Assembly: GCF_046036945.1 (NCBI RefSeq) | Contig: NZ_JBJQOQ010000023.1 | Span: forward strand, 1-64,000 | Source of the DNA: Brevibacillus_C sp046036945 | Lineage (GTDB): Bacteria > Bacillota > Bacilli > Brevibacillales > Brevibacillaceae | Direction of reading: 5' to 3' | Length of the DNA: 64,000 bases | Part shown: positions 51,601 to 59,107 of the stretch, in pieces | How the letters are laid out: the number at the start of each line of letters is the position of its first letter | Numbering within the stretch: position 1 is the first letter of the stretch | Program-made: the position numbers and the translations under genes | Notes under the pieces: model-generated | What the model saw: only the letters and a program-made list of their open reading frames with translations | Told to the model about the DNA's origin: nothing | Databases searched by the model: none

Positions 51601-51959
51601 CTTCCTCTGAACGGGTAGAGATGTGCAACCGGTTCAACGAAGGCGAACGGGAATTGTTTCTGATTTCCTTAAAGGCCGGAGGCACGGGACTCAACCTGAC
51701 GGGAGCGGACACGGTCATCCTCTACGATCTCTGGTGGAACCCCGCCGTGGAGGATCAGGCGGTGGACCGTGCTCATCGCATCGGACAGAAGAACGTCGTG
51801 CAAGTGATCCGCCTCGTCGCCCAGGATACGGTAGAAGAGAAGATGTACGATCTTCAGCAAAAAAAGCGGAATCTGATCGAGGAAGTGATCCAACCAGGCC
51901 GCGAAGCATTGTCCGCATTGACGGAGCAGGAAATCCGGGAGATTCTGATGATCGGGTAA
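48684..51959 (+). CDS. SNF2-family helicase with SWIM zinc finger
   Basis: The 1091-residue protein has an N-terminal SWIM finger (CTCPALHSYDNYCQHIAAVL) and a long middle domain of the SNF2_N/bacterial DEAD-box helicase type. The two RecA lobes contain ILADDMGLGKTLQ (Walker A), LILDEAQAFKN, FALTGTPVENALEELWSIFDAVFPDL, LISLKAGGTGLNLTGADTVILYDLWWNPAVEDQAVDRAHRIGQ. Bacterial members such as RapA-like or defence-associated helicases move along DNA. The role here is unknown, and no obvious defence partner is adjacent. The start ATG follows a poor ribosome site. A terminator follows. Confidence 0.9.
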   Translation: MNVQLNHRIIKSLCGHTSDQRGKTHYRAGKVTLTYFDPDMNVYEAAVKGASVSYEVRIEIHRSGEVEAECTCPALHSYDNYCQHIAAVLHCLLDRQHSDSLPPIRTVPSKLGVSGDALAGDRQLTANVLGLFNERPQRPGSSRSRFDTRALLDVEFTLSPYPYGHGKYMFGVEIKTGPKRLYIVKNIREFLERIDRRESVVFSRHFTYDPGLHCFQSENDALIRQFIQICRYEKMYMETSNTYPVQTKNRGEQRILPIPPFAWEKLLPLLTAAPAVRLVQGESVFEGIRLSDEPVPLHFAFDEAQATGYRLDVQGLEQLTVMESYGMVLIDGKLVKLPVDQCKRLSELKRMLEAYRTNHVLVAPEQMEPFMVNVIPGLMKLGRVSIARSVSERVVQTQLKARLYLDRVKDRLLAGLEFQYGDIVINPLEGDEQKRGTDRILLRDGDQERRILELMEQSAFTQTESGYFLNDEEAEYDFLYHIVPQLEKWVKVYATSSVKARLHTGHAPVKVRANVDERTNWLELRFDLDGIPESHIRSLLKSLEEKRRYYRLPNGALLPLESQPFQEISRFMGDLGIRAGDVKGAEIRLPAARALHFIDTKRQGTGVELGKALRRLLEHMRNPDHLEFALPDQLAPVLRDYQKYGFQWMKTLARYRFGGILADDMGLGKTLQSIAFIVSVLPEIRERKQPVLVVSPASVTYNWRNELKKFAPQIRAVIADGSRAERIHALQDEFPADVIITSYPLLRRDIQLYAKRSFHTLILDEAQAFKNHATQTAQAVKMLQAENRFALTGTPVENALEELWSIFDAVFPDLFGGRKAFHNLSREAVAGRVRPFLLRRLKTEVAGELPDKIESLQASELLPDQKKLYVAYLAKLQQETLKHLNEDSFQENRIKILAGLTRLRQLCCHPALFVEGYTGGSAKFEQLLDILEDCRSAGKRPLVFSQFTEMLGLIKRELGYRGVPFFYLDGSTPSSERVEMCNRFNEGERELFLISLKAGGTGLNLTGADTVILYDLWWNPAVEDQAVDRAHRIGQKNVVQVIRLVAQDTVEEKMYDLQQKKRNLIEEVIQPGREALSALTEQEIREILMIG

Positions 51960-52011
51960 ATGACGACTTGACCTGTAGATTTGCCAGCAAGATAGCCAGC
52001 TAGCCTGCTGC

Positions 52012-52054
52012 CAACCACGATCTTCTTGACCAGGGGAAGATCGTGGTTGTTTTT
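52012..52054 (+). terminator. Terminator of the SNF2 gene
   Basis: A 14-base-pair stem CAACCACGATCTTC / GAAGATCGTGGTTG with a ten-base loop and six T residues. Confidence 0.9.
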
Positions 52055-52180
52055 AGGTGTGACCGATCAAATTCCTGATTTGGCGGATGCGGCAAGGAAA
52101 AATTCTACACACAGATTTTACGATTATGATAAGATGAAGTCAGAATTTTCCGATATAAAAAGATTGGAGGTTGGCCAGTG

Positions 52181-54373
52181 ATGCCCAGAAGCTTCCAGGC
52201 AAGGGACGCAGGTCTGATCCCCTTCCGGCAGGGAGACCCGCTTTTCGAGACCGAACGATTAGCTCATTACGATGAAATGCCGTTCCTCGGAGGCGGGATG
52301 AAGGAAGAAGATATCGGTCTTATGGATTTCTTAAAACCGGACAAAGACGAATTCAAGGCACTAAGCAAGGGGTTGCAATTTTTGAAATACTCCGAAGAAG
52401 AAGCGCAGGAACTTTACAATCTTATCGGCGGGACGATCAAGCTGGTGTCGAGTGTCGTTACTGTTGTCGGGATCGTCAGCTCCGTCGCGGAACTGGCGAA
52501 GCAGTTCGGCTTGTTCGGGTCGAAGGAAAAGACAACCCAGGAGAGGCTGCAGGAGCTCGGCGAGCGAATCGAGCAGATCTACGGCTATCTGGCACAGGCG
52601 AACCGACGAGGGCTTTATCAGGAATCGCTCGCCTGGCGCATCGCGTATGAAGGGGCGCGGGCCGAGCAATGGAACGTCAGGCTCTCGAGATCTCCAGCCA
52701 ATCTGGAGGCGCTTAAGCGGCGAGCGGGCGAACTGGATAATGCCATAAGGGCAATGCTGGCGAAGGGAAATGCCGAGATCGCCTTCCAACGTGCGGCCTA
52801 CGGCTACAAGAAGAATACCAATCACTGGATCGATGCGGTCAAAGGATCGGTCATGGCTCGCGCTGACGGCGGTACATTGCCAAACTACAGCAATCCGAAT
52901 CAGGAGCTCCAGACCAGCATTTGGGATGCCGGGCACTATATCGACGTACTGTTCTTAGCGCTCCGGGAACGGCTGATCCTGACCACGGCACTGGAGCCTG
53001 CCTTTCGCTCGACTGGCTACGATCGCCCGGCACTCCTTGACATCGCTAATGGATTACGTTCATTCATTGCAGCGTGGCGAGCTGCGCTGCTGGTTGCGAA
53101 TCCTGCCGCAGGGATCAACGGCGGGAAGGCGCTCTATAATCCGTTCACCCAACCGGACACAGCTGCCGACGGCATTCTCATCGGCGCTGTCGATCCGGTC
53201 ACGGGGATCTCGTCTATCCAGACATTTGGCGGCTTTAAGATCGAATACTCCAGGACCAGTTTACCATGGGCGGCATGGGGCGGTATTTGGGACACGTCGC
53301 GAGCCGTTGAACCCGACAAAGCCCTTACTGCGGCCATGAGCGCGCATGCGGCTTTGGTCGACAACGTGATCCGCGCCTGCGGCATCAATTCACTTGCCAG
53401 GCTGGAATCACAGTTCAGAATTGCAGCCTCGCCACCGACGGAATCCCAATTCGTCAGGCTCCCAGATGCCCGCTTCCGTTTTGCCGGGCTCCCTGACGCC
53501 GTGCTGACCGGTACCCCTGAGACGATCGATCTCGGCAATCTCAAAGATTTCGCAACAGACCCGAACAAGACTTATCCTGCCGTGCGCTACCGGCGCGAAA
53601 TGGAGAAGACTTTCCGGTTCCGAATGGCCCGCCGAACCGAGATGTCCCGGATCCAGCTCGGTTATCGCTTGAGGATTGCCGACCTGGACTTGGTGTTGTG
53701 TCCCTTCTCGGCGCGACCGCCTGAAGGAGCCCCATCAGTGCCGTTTCCGAGTACGCCGATCGAAGTGGAGCACCGTTTTGATACGAAGGTCTATGATTGC
53801 TGTCAAATCCGCCACTTTAGCGCCAGTGACGAAGATCGCTTCGAGAGGGATGGTGAAGACGGTGAACGGATCTTCCACAATATACGGACCGGCCGCGGTT
53901 GTATTCGGATCTCCGTTCAATTCGAACCGCTCGCTGGCGGCGCCGGCGATGCCCATGCAGGGGAAGCAATCGTGAAGATCCGCAATCTCGAACCGAACGC
54001 CTTTCCAGATGCATTCATTCTAAATGCAACCGTTTTTGAAACGATCATCGGATTTGACGGCGAACCTTTCGAGTCCGTAGCCGACTCGATGACGATCCAT
54101 ATGACTCCGAGTTATTTGATCGTCGGGCAGGACTTCCTCGATGACCATTGGAAGGCGCTGCTGCGGATGATTCAGACGATCAACGGCATCGACGACAAGT
54201 TTTCCCTGAAGGACTTGGTGCCCGATACGTTCGAACCGGACCCCCATCCAGCCTGGAACCGCCGGGCGTTGGAGATCGAGAACGGCGTTGCCTTTATCCA
54301 GGAAGCAATGCGCATAAAGCCGGAATTGGTTGCCGAGGAGATCAGGTACTTCCGTCCGCCGCTGATCCGCTGA
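52181..54373 (+). CDS. Unknown 730-residue protein, possible pore-forming toxin-like
   Basis: There is no recognised family and no signal peptide. Residues 50-110 contain an amphipathic/hydrophobic segment (LIGGTIKLVSSVVTVVGIVS, about 81-100), flanked by predicted long helices (SKEKTTQERLQELGERIEQIYGYLAQ, then AGELDNAIRAMLAKG). The rest is mixed, and the C-terminal 250 residues look beta-rich. One buried hydrophobic segment inside a helical bundle is the layout of alpha-helical pore formers. The next gene encodes a lectin-like repeat protein, and the two form a unit with no other genes between, 63 bases apart. A promoter-like TATGAT lies at 52124. ATG 52181 (ten bases after GGAGG) or GTG 52178 can serve as start. 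The function is inferred only from layout. Confidence 0.7.
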   Translation: MPRSFQARDAGLIPFRQGDPLFETERLAHYDEMPFLGGGMKEEDIGLMDFLKPDKDEFKALSKGLQFLKYSEEEAQELYNLIGGTIKLVSSVVTVVGIVSSVAELAKQFGLFGSKEKTTQERLQELGERIEQIYGYLAQANRRGLYQESLAWRIAYEGARAEQWNVRLSRSPANLEALKRRAGELDNAIRAMLAKGNAEIAFQRAAYGYKKNTNHWIDAVKGSVMARADGGTLPNYSNPNQELQTSIWDAGHYIDVLFLALRERLILTTALEPAFRSTGYDRPALLDIANGLRSFIAAWRAALLVANPAAGINGGKALYNPFTQPDTAADGILIGAVDPVTGISSIQTFGGFKIEYSRTSLPWAAWGGIWDTSRAVEPDKALTAAMSAHAALVDNVIRACGINSLARLESQFRIAASPPTESQFVRLPDARFRFAGLPDAVLTGTPETIDLGNLKDFATDPNKTYPAVRYRREMEKTFRFRMARRTEMSRIQLGYRLRIADLDLVLCPFSARPPEGAPSVPFPSTPIEVEHRFDTKVYDCCQIRHFSASDEDRFERDGEDGERIFHNIRTGRGCIRISVQFEPLAGGAGDAHAGEAIVKIRNLEPNAFPDAFILNATVFETIIGFDGEPFESVADSMTIHMTPSYLIVGQDFLDDHWKALLRMIQTINGIDDKFSLKDLVPDTFEPDPHPAWNRRALEIENGVAFIQEAMRIKPELVAEEIRYFRPPLIR

Positions 54374-54436
54374 CGGAAGTGTACGCTTGACGAAATAGGC
54401 TGCGAGCAAGTAAGCGATGAAAGAAGGGTTCGGTTG

Positions 54437-55585
54437 ATGGGATATGAACTGGACTGGCGGGAAAGACCGATGCTATCGCCTCTGGGCGGATTTCTGATTC
54501 AGAGCCGGGCAGGCAAATCCGGCAACTTCGAAGTCGTGATCGCTTGGCCTTCCGGCGGACTCGCGCATTTCTGGCGCGAAAACGATCATTCCGCATTTCG
54601 CTGGCATGGTCCGACATTCTTCGGCCGCGGCGATTATGTCGGCGCAACGGTCATCGAATCCGATTTTCGCGCCTTCTCCGGTCGGCTTGGCAATCTGGAA
54701 GTGCTGGCCACCCGTTCCGACGGGACGGTGGATCATTATTGGCGCGAGAATGGCGGGCAATACGTGTGGAACGGACCCTATCGGGTGTTCGATGGTGCCG
54801 GAGGCAATCCAAGTATGGCCTATACCGGCGCTGTGAATCTGGGAGGCACACAGCACGGGGGGAGCAGCTTCTACGCGGTGGCGCCGAATCGATATGCCGG
54901 TTTCGCCTACTGGCAGCGCCGCAATAGCGAGACAGGCCGCATCGAGTGGTTGGACTTGGGCGGAACAGGCTCCGTCAAGCTGGATGGAATCGGATTCGTC
55001 ATGACGACGATCGGTGCCGCCAGCGCGAGTGCCGGGTATAAGTATACGGGTCCGGGGGGCAATCACATCGTAGCTGGTGTAGCCTCCCATCTTGGATGGC
55101 TGTGTCTCTACGTCAACGGTGTGGACAGCGCATCGGTGAAACTCCGCGGCTGGATCGATCAAACGGTAATCGGGCGTGATATATTTCCGGAAGTGGCAGG
55201 GGAATTCGTTGGGCGTCCATGTCTGATACAAGGAGATTACGGATATAGAGAGCCAAGCAACCGCCCTTTTGACTACGGCCATTACGGAAACCTGGAACTC
55301 GTGGTCCCCAGCAACCGCGGCGGCATTCTCCACTTCTGGAGAGATTGCGGTGCGCCATACTATATTCCCAAACCGATTCATGAGAAATGGTCGGGGCCGG
55401 TCCGAATCCCCGGTGATCGGTATGACGAGGTCTCGCTGATCCAGAGCAACTTCTCTTCGACGAATCATGGCAACCTGGAGATGATTGCGCGGCAGCGTAA
55501 TCAGCACGGATTCGATTTCTTTTGGCGTGATGAGAAAATGACATGGCATGGACCGAATCGTATACAAGGCCCAGGCAAACCATAG
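54437..55585 (+). CDS. Repeat protein with FWR/GNLE blades, lectin-like
   Basis: The 382-residue protein contains four clear copies of one unit: GNFEVV...HFWREN..W.GP (about 29-58), GNLEVLATRSDGTVDHYWREN..WNGP (85-114), GNLELV..GGILHFWRDCG..WSGP (284-320) and GNLEMI..FDFFWRDEKMTWHGP (345-372). The centre (125-280) has two weaker beta stretches. Such blades are typical of beta-propeller, often sugar-binding, proteins of the Photorhabdus-lectin kind. No signal peptide is present. ATG 54437, eight bases behind AAGAAGGG, is chosen. Its position directly behind the 730-residue protein suggests a joint function, perhaps binding a host or cell surface. Confidence 0.75.
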   Translation: MGYELDWRERPMLSPLGGFLIQSRAGKSGNFEVVIAWPSGGLAHFWRENDHSAFRWHGPTFFGRGDYVGATVIESDFRAFSGRLGNLEVLATRSDGTVDHYWRENGGQYVWNGPYRVFDGAGGNPSMAYTGAVNLGGTQHGGSSFYAVAPNRYAGFAYWQRRNSETGRIEWLDLGGTGSVKLDGIGFVMTTIGAASASAGYKYTGPGGNHIVAGVASHLGWLCLYVNGVDSASVKLRGWIDQTVIGRDIFPEVAGEFVGRPCLIQGDYGYREPSNRPFDYGHYGNLELVVPSNRGGILHFWRDCGAPYYIPKPIHEKWSGPVRIPGDRYDEVSLIQSNFSSTNHGNLEMIARQRNQHGFDFFWRDEKMTWHGPNRIQGPGKP

Positions 55586-55661
55586 ACCGGTCGTTGATCT
55601 CGAATCCGGGAGTAAGGGATGCCCGCTTCGCTGATACAATCTGCATACGGTTGTCCTTCAA

Positions 55662-55701
55662 GGGGTACCGCCAACAAAGGTGAAAAAGTTGGCGGTACCC
55701 C
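55662..55701. repeat. Perfect 14-base-pair inverted repeat
   Basis: GGGGTACCGCCAAC and GTTGGCGGTACCCC flank twelve bases. It lacks a good T tract, so it may be a weak terminator of the lectin-like gene, or an operator. The remaining gap 55586-55843 shows nothing else. Confidence 0.6.
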
Positions 55702-55843
55702 TACATATAAATATATGGGCTCAAAAAATTGCCGACAGTTATACCTGCCATGTAAACGCCCGCAATAGGCTACTGGTTTATGCTGCCGCCTCTTTTTCGA
55801 AAAGCTCGGAGCAATAGGCTTACAGCTAACGAGGGGGAATAAG

Positions 55844-56950
55844 ATGGAGAATATTCGTTTGTATTATATCGATCGCTTAAGGGTCCTTTTGACGATTCTG
55901 GTTGTCTTTCACCATACGTCCATTACATATGGGGGAGAGGGGAGCTGGTATTACGTTGAGGCGGTTGGCGGCGATCTGACGGCGACCAAAGCGTTGCTGA
56001 GTTTATTTACGGGAGTGAACCAGGCCTTTTTTATGGGATTTTTCTTTATGATTTCGGGCTATTTTACGCCTGGCGCATACGACAGAAAGGGACCGGCGCG
56101 ATTTTTGACAGATCGATTCATCCGTCTCGGTATTCCACTTTTTATTTATGTGGCGGTGATCGGTCCTGGGTTGGTTTATGCGCTGAATTTTGCAGATACA
56201 ACACCATTTTGGTCTTTTTACAAGAAATGGGTATTGACGTTTAAGCTAATCAACTTTGGTCCGCTATGGTTTGCGGAGGCGCTGCTTTATTTTGCCATCA
56301 TCTATGTCGGTTATCGCTGGTATAGAAAAAAGAGCAACGCGTACACAGAAATACGCAAGGTCCCGAGTCATACAGAGATCCTGATAGCCGCAGTTGCGGT
56401 TGGGATTGCTGCATTCATCATTCGACTTGTTTTTCCTGTCGGGACCGAAGTCCTCGGTTTGCAGATCGGTTATTTCTCAGCCTACATTCTATTGTTCGCG
56501 GTCGGAGTCATCGCATACCGGAATAAATGGCTGGAGCAGCTTTCGGCCCGTATGGCGCGAAGGTGGCTATGGGTGACTCTGGCCGTTCTGCCTGCATTGC
56601 CGATGGGGGTGCTTTTCGGTGCGGGAGAACTGAATGGCGGAGTCAATTTGACAGCATTCATCTATGCATTGTGGGAACCTTTTATCGCGTTTGGCATCAT
56701 CATGGGGCTGCTTGTTTGGTTCAGGGAGCGGTTCAATCGGGCAAGCCGGTTGTCCCAGTGGCTGTCCGACCACGCTTTTACGGTATACATCATTCACCCG
56801 CCGATCGTGGTGGGAATTAGTCTGTTAATGAAAGAAGTCGAAAGTCCGGCAGGGTTGAAGTTTTTTATAGTCGGTCTGCTGGCGACGATATCCTGTTTTG
56901 CGGTTTCTGCTTTGATTCGCATCATACCAGGGACAAGACGCGTGTTATAA
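55844..56950 (+). CDS. Acyltransferase 3 (OafA-like) membrane protein
   Basis: The 368-residue protein has about ten helices. It has the conserved N-terminal YYIDRLRVLLTILVVFHHTSITYGG with the catalytic His, and RFLTDRFIRLGIPLFIY with the Arg motif of acyltransferase family 3. It transfers an acyl group from CoA to a sugar, glycolipid or wall glycan across the membrane. A GAGGGGGA ribosome site precedes ATG 55844. It stands alone between the lectin-like gene and the Ada-type repair genes. Confidence 0.87.
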   Translation: MENIRLYYIDRLRVLLTILVVFHHTSITYGGEGSWYYVEAVGGDLTATKALLSLFTGVNQAFFMGFFFMISGYFTPGAYDRKGPARFLTDRFIRLGIPLFIYVAVIGPGLVYALNFADTTPFWSFYKKWVLTFKLINFGPLWFAEALLYFAIIYVGYRWYRKKSNAYTEIRKVPSHTEILIAAVAVGIAAFIIRLVFPVGTEVLGLQIGYFSAYILLFAVGVIAYRNKWLEQLSARMARRWLWVTLAVLPALPMGVLFGAGELNGGVNLTAFIYALWEPFIAFGIIMGLLVWFRERFNRASRLSQWLSDHAFTVYIIHPPIVVGISLLMKEVESPAGLKFFIVGLLATISCFAVSALIRIIPGTRRVL

Positions 56951-57074
56951 TCATTTACATTTCGATATCTTGCTATTACATTCGCAATCAAGTACACAGA
57001 GCCCCTGCCAGGGGTATACTGGGGATGAACCGAATTTCAACGTTCAACTCATCAGTAAACAGAGGTGTCACAAG

Positions 57075-57176
57075 ATGGAAGCAAAATGGAATCCGGCGAT
57101 TTACGGGACGCCGTTGGACCGCGATTATGGGAACGTAAACATTGCTGCAGTCGAAGGGAGCAAGCTGTATGCCTGA
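57075..57176 (+). CDS. Small ORF coupled to the oxygenase gene
   Basis: The 33-residue ORF (MEAKWNPAIYGTPLDRDYGN, then SKLYA) is behind AGAGGTG, and its stop codon (57174-57176) overlaps the start of the next gene (ATG 57169), so the two are translationally coupled. It has no hydrophobic segment and I know no family. It may be a regulatory leader or a partner of the oxygenase. Confidence 0.45.
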   Translation: MEAKWNPAIYGTPLDRDYGNVNIAAVEGSKLYA

Positions 57177-57882
57177 CCGCCTGTCTGAACGCATTGCCGC
57201 CCTGGACTGGGATTCGCTGCAACAGGCGCTGGACGAGCAGGGATATGCCGCCATTCCGGCTTTATTAGATACTGATCAATGCAGGGAAATCATCGGCACC
57301 TACGAGGAAGAAGCGCTTTTTCGGAGCACCATCGATATGGCCAGGTACCGGTTCGGCGCAGGAGAATACAAGTACTACAAAGCACCCTTGCCGGATATCG
57401 TGCAGCAGCTGCGCGAAGGCTTCTATCCCGATCTTGCGAAAACGGCAAATCGTTGGCGCGAGCGGCTTGGGCAAGATGCCATGTATCCCGCTGGACTGCC
57501 GGACTTTCTCGACCGCTGCCACGAGCAGGGGCAATTGCGTCCAACGCCGCTGATTTTGAAATACGAAGCGGGCGGGTACAATTGTCTGCATCAGGATCTG
57601 TACGGCGAGGTCTTCTTTCCATTTCAGGTCGTATTCGCCTTGAATCAACGGGAGACGGATTACACTGGCGGAGAGTTTTTGCTTGTGGAACAGCGTCCGA
57701 GGGCACAAAGCAGGGGTCATGTGATAAACTTGGAACAAGGCGCAGGCCTTATCTTTCCAACCAACCACCGTCCGGTACTGGGGTCGCGCGGTTACTACAA
57801 GACCACGCTTCGACACGGAGTCAGCACGATTACATCGGGAACGAGATACAGTTTGGGGATTATTTTTCACGATGCGCAGTGA
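57169..57882 (+). CDS. 2OG-Fe(II) oxygenase
   Basis: The 237-residue double-stranded beta-helix oxygenase has iron ligands in CLHQDLYGEVFFPFQVVFALN (HxD) and in TLRHGVSTI (H), with RYSLGIIF supplying the Arg for 2-oxoglutarate. The length (about 235-250) fits proline-hydroxylase-like and Ada-associated alkylation-damage enzymes. GGGAG precedes ATG 57169. A radical SAM SPL-like gene follows, so a DNA repair setting is plausible. AlkB-type direct reversal is possible but unproven. Confidence 0.82.
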   Translation: MPDRLSERIAALDWDSLQQALDEQGYAAIPALLDTDQCREIIGTYEEEALFRSTIDMARYRFGAGEYKYYKAPLPDIVQQLREGFYPDLAKTANRWRERLGQDAMYPAGLPDFLDRCHEQGQLRPTPLILKYEAGGYNCLHQDLYGEVFFPFQVVFALNQRETDYTGGEFLLVEQRPRAQSRGHVINLEQGAGLIFPTNHRPVLGSRGYYKTTLRHGVSTITSGTRYSLGIIFHDAQ

Positions 57883-57940
57883 CAGCGTTTGAGGATGGGC
57901 GTGAGATCACATACCGGACAGGCAAAGGCGAGGGAGCAGC

Positions 57941-58759
57941 ATGAATAGCGAGTTATTTTACAAGCAGCCCAAGACGCTTCTGAATAAAGGTACAGGATTT
58001 CTTTCGGATTACAGCCATTCCCTGAATCCCTATACAGGCTGTTCCTTCGGCTGTTCGTACTGCTATGTGCGGCAAATGCCGGTATCCACTTTTCGCCAGC
58101 GGGAATGGGGGACGTGGGTCGACATCAAGCAGGAAGCAGCTGAACTGCTGCGCAAAGAACTACGCAGAGCCAAGGTAAAAGGCAGGGTCACAATTTTTAT
58201 GTCCTCCAGTACAGACCCTTATCAGCCGATTGAGCATCAAGAGAAGGTGACCAGATCTTTGCTCGAGGTCATGGCAGAAGATCCGCCCGACTTACTGTTA
58301 GTTCAGACCCGGAGCCCGCTCGTCCGCAGAGATATTGACCTGCTGCAGCTCCTTGGAGATAAAGTTCGCGTCAGCATGACTGTAGAGACGGACCTGGACG
58401 AGATCCGCAAGCGATTTACCCCGAATGCGCCGCCCATTGCGGCAAGGTTGCAGACGCTTCAACTGCTCGCTGATGCAGGCATCGCTACGCAGGCTGCCAT
58501 CGCACCGGTATTGCCGAGCAGTGAAGCATTTCCAGACAAGCTGCGGCCGCTGGTCGATCGCGTCTGTGTGGATGATTATTTTATGGGGGACGGCAGCGGC
58601 GGCAAGCGCACGCGCAATCTGGGGATCCGCTCCCTGTACGAAGAGTGGGGCTTGGAAGAATGGTATGATCCTTTTGCCTATCAGATCGTGTACGACAGGC
58701 TGAAACGCGTTTTTCCCGAGGAGCAGATCTATGTTAGCCGGCAGGGTTTCGCACCATAG
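57941..58759 (+). CDS. Radical SAM protein of the spore photoproduct lyase (SPL) family
   Basis: The 272-residue protein has the cluster motif CSFGCSYCYV (CxxxCxxC) at residues about 32-41 (TGCSFGCSYC), then FMSSSTDPYQPIEHQEKVTRSLL, VSMTVETDL and DYFMGDGSGGKRTRNLG. SPL repairs the UV spore photoproduct with SAM. The family also holds several repair enzymes of unknown substrate, and this protein is shorter than SplB (about 340), so its exact substrate is uncertain. The start follows GAGGGAGCAGC. It forms an apparent operon with the 2OG oxygenase. Confidence 0.85.
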   Translation: MNSELFYKQPKTLLNKGTGFLSDYSHSLNPYTGCSFGCSYCYVRQMPVSTFRQREWGTWVDIKQEAAELLRKELRRAKVKGRVTIFMSSSTDPYQPIEHQEKVTRSLLEVMAEDPPDLLLVQTRSPLVRRDIDLLQLLGDKVRVSMTVETDLDEIRKRFTPNAPPIAARLQTLQLLADAGIATQAAIAPVLPSSEAFPDKLRPLVDRVCVDDYFMGDGSGGKRTRNLGIRSLYEEWGLEEWYDPFAYQIVYDRLKRVFPEEQIYVSRQGFAP

Positions 58760-58799
58760 CGAACTTTCTAGCCAGCTTTTGTTGTAGCAAAGGTTTGAT

Positions 58800-59107
58800 T
58801 TGACTATTTTTCACAGATCGTGTAAAGTTGCAGGTAATACGAAGAACGGAAGGGTGAAACGACTACGATGAAGTGCTAATCCTATTTACGCAAGCCAACC
58901 ATTGAAGGCATTTTTTAGCAGATGAACGTCTCTGCTTTCTTCTTGATGCCTTCGATCAGCGCTTCGGAATAGGATTGGATTTCTGTAGTTGAACCCAAAA
59001 GGAGCAGTCTCTTTTTGGCGTTCACCTATACTTATGCCTCCTATTCTGAATGCAGATAGGGGGCAATTTTATTGCCCCTGTAATTGGTAAAAATAGGGGT
59101 GATCCGT
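58800..59107 (+). promoter_or_regulatory. Structured 5' leader (candidate attenuator) of the ABC-F gene
   Basis: A candidate promoter (TTGACT 58800-58805 and TAAAGT 58823-58828, 17 bases apart) is followed by about 280 bases without an ordinary gene. It contains three nested inverted repeats: AATCCTATT/AATAGGATT (58878-58886, 58968-58976), GAAGGCAT/ATGCCTTC (58904-58911, 58946-58953) and AGCAGA/TCTGCT (58917-58922, 58931-58936). A 14-base-pair stem follows at 58991-59023, then a GGGGCAAT/ATTGCCCC hairpin (59060-59078) close to the start codon. A 16-codon frame MNVSAFFLMPSISASE (58922-58972) lies across the nested stems. ABC-F resistance genes are often controlled by attenuators of this sort. 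Confidence 0.5.

Noticed and set aside
58868..58879. Three-codon ORF MKC in the ABC-F leader
   Set aside because: The purine stretch upstream is 13 bases away and the sequence is too short to judge.
58880..59083. Possible transposase C-terminus on the minus strand of the ABC-F leader
   Set aside because: Short open pieces resemble no transposase I can name; I mention it only as an alternative to the attenuator.
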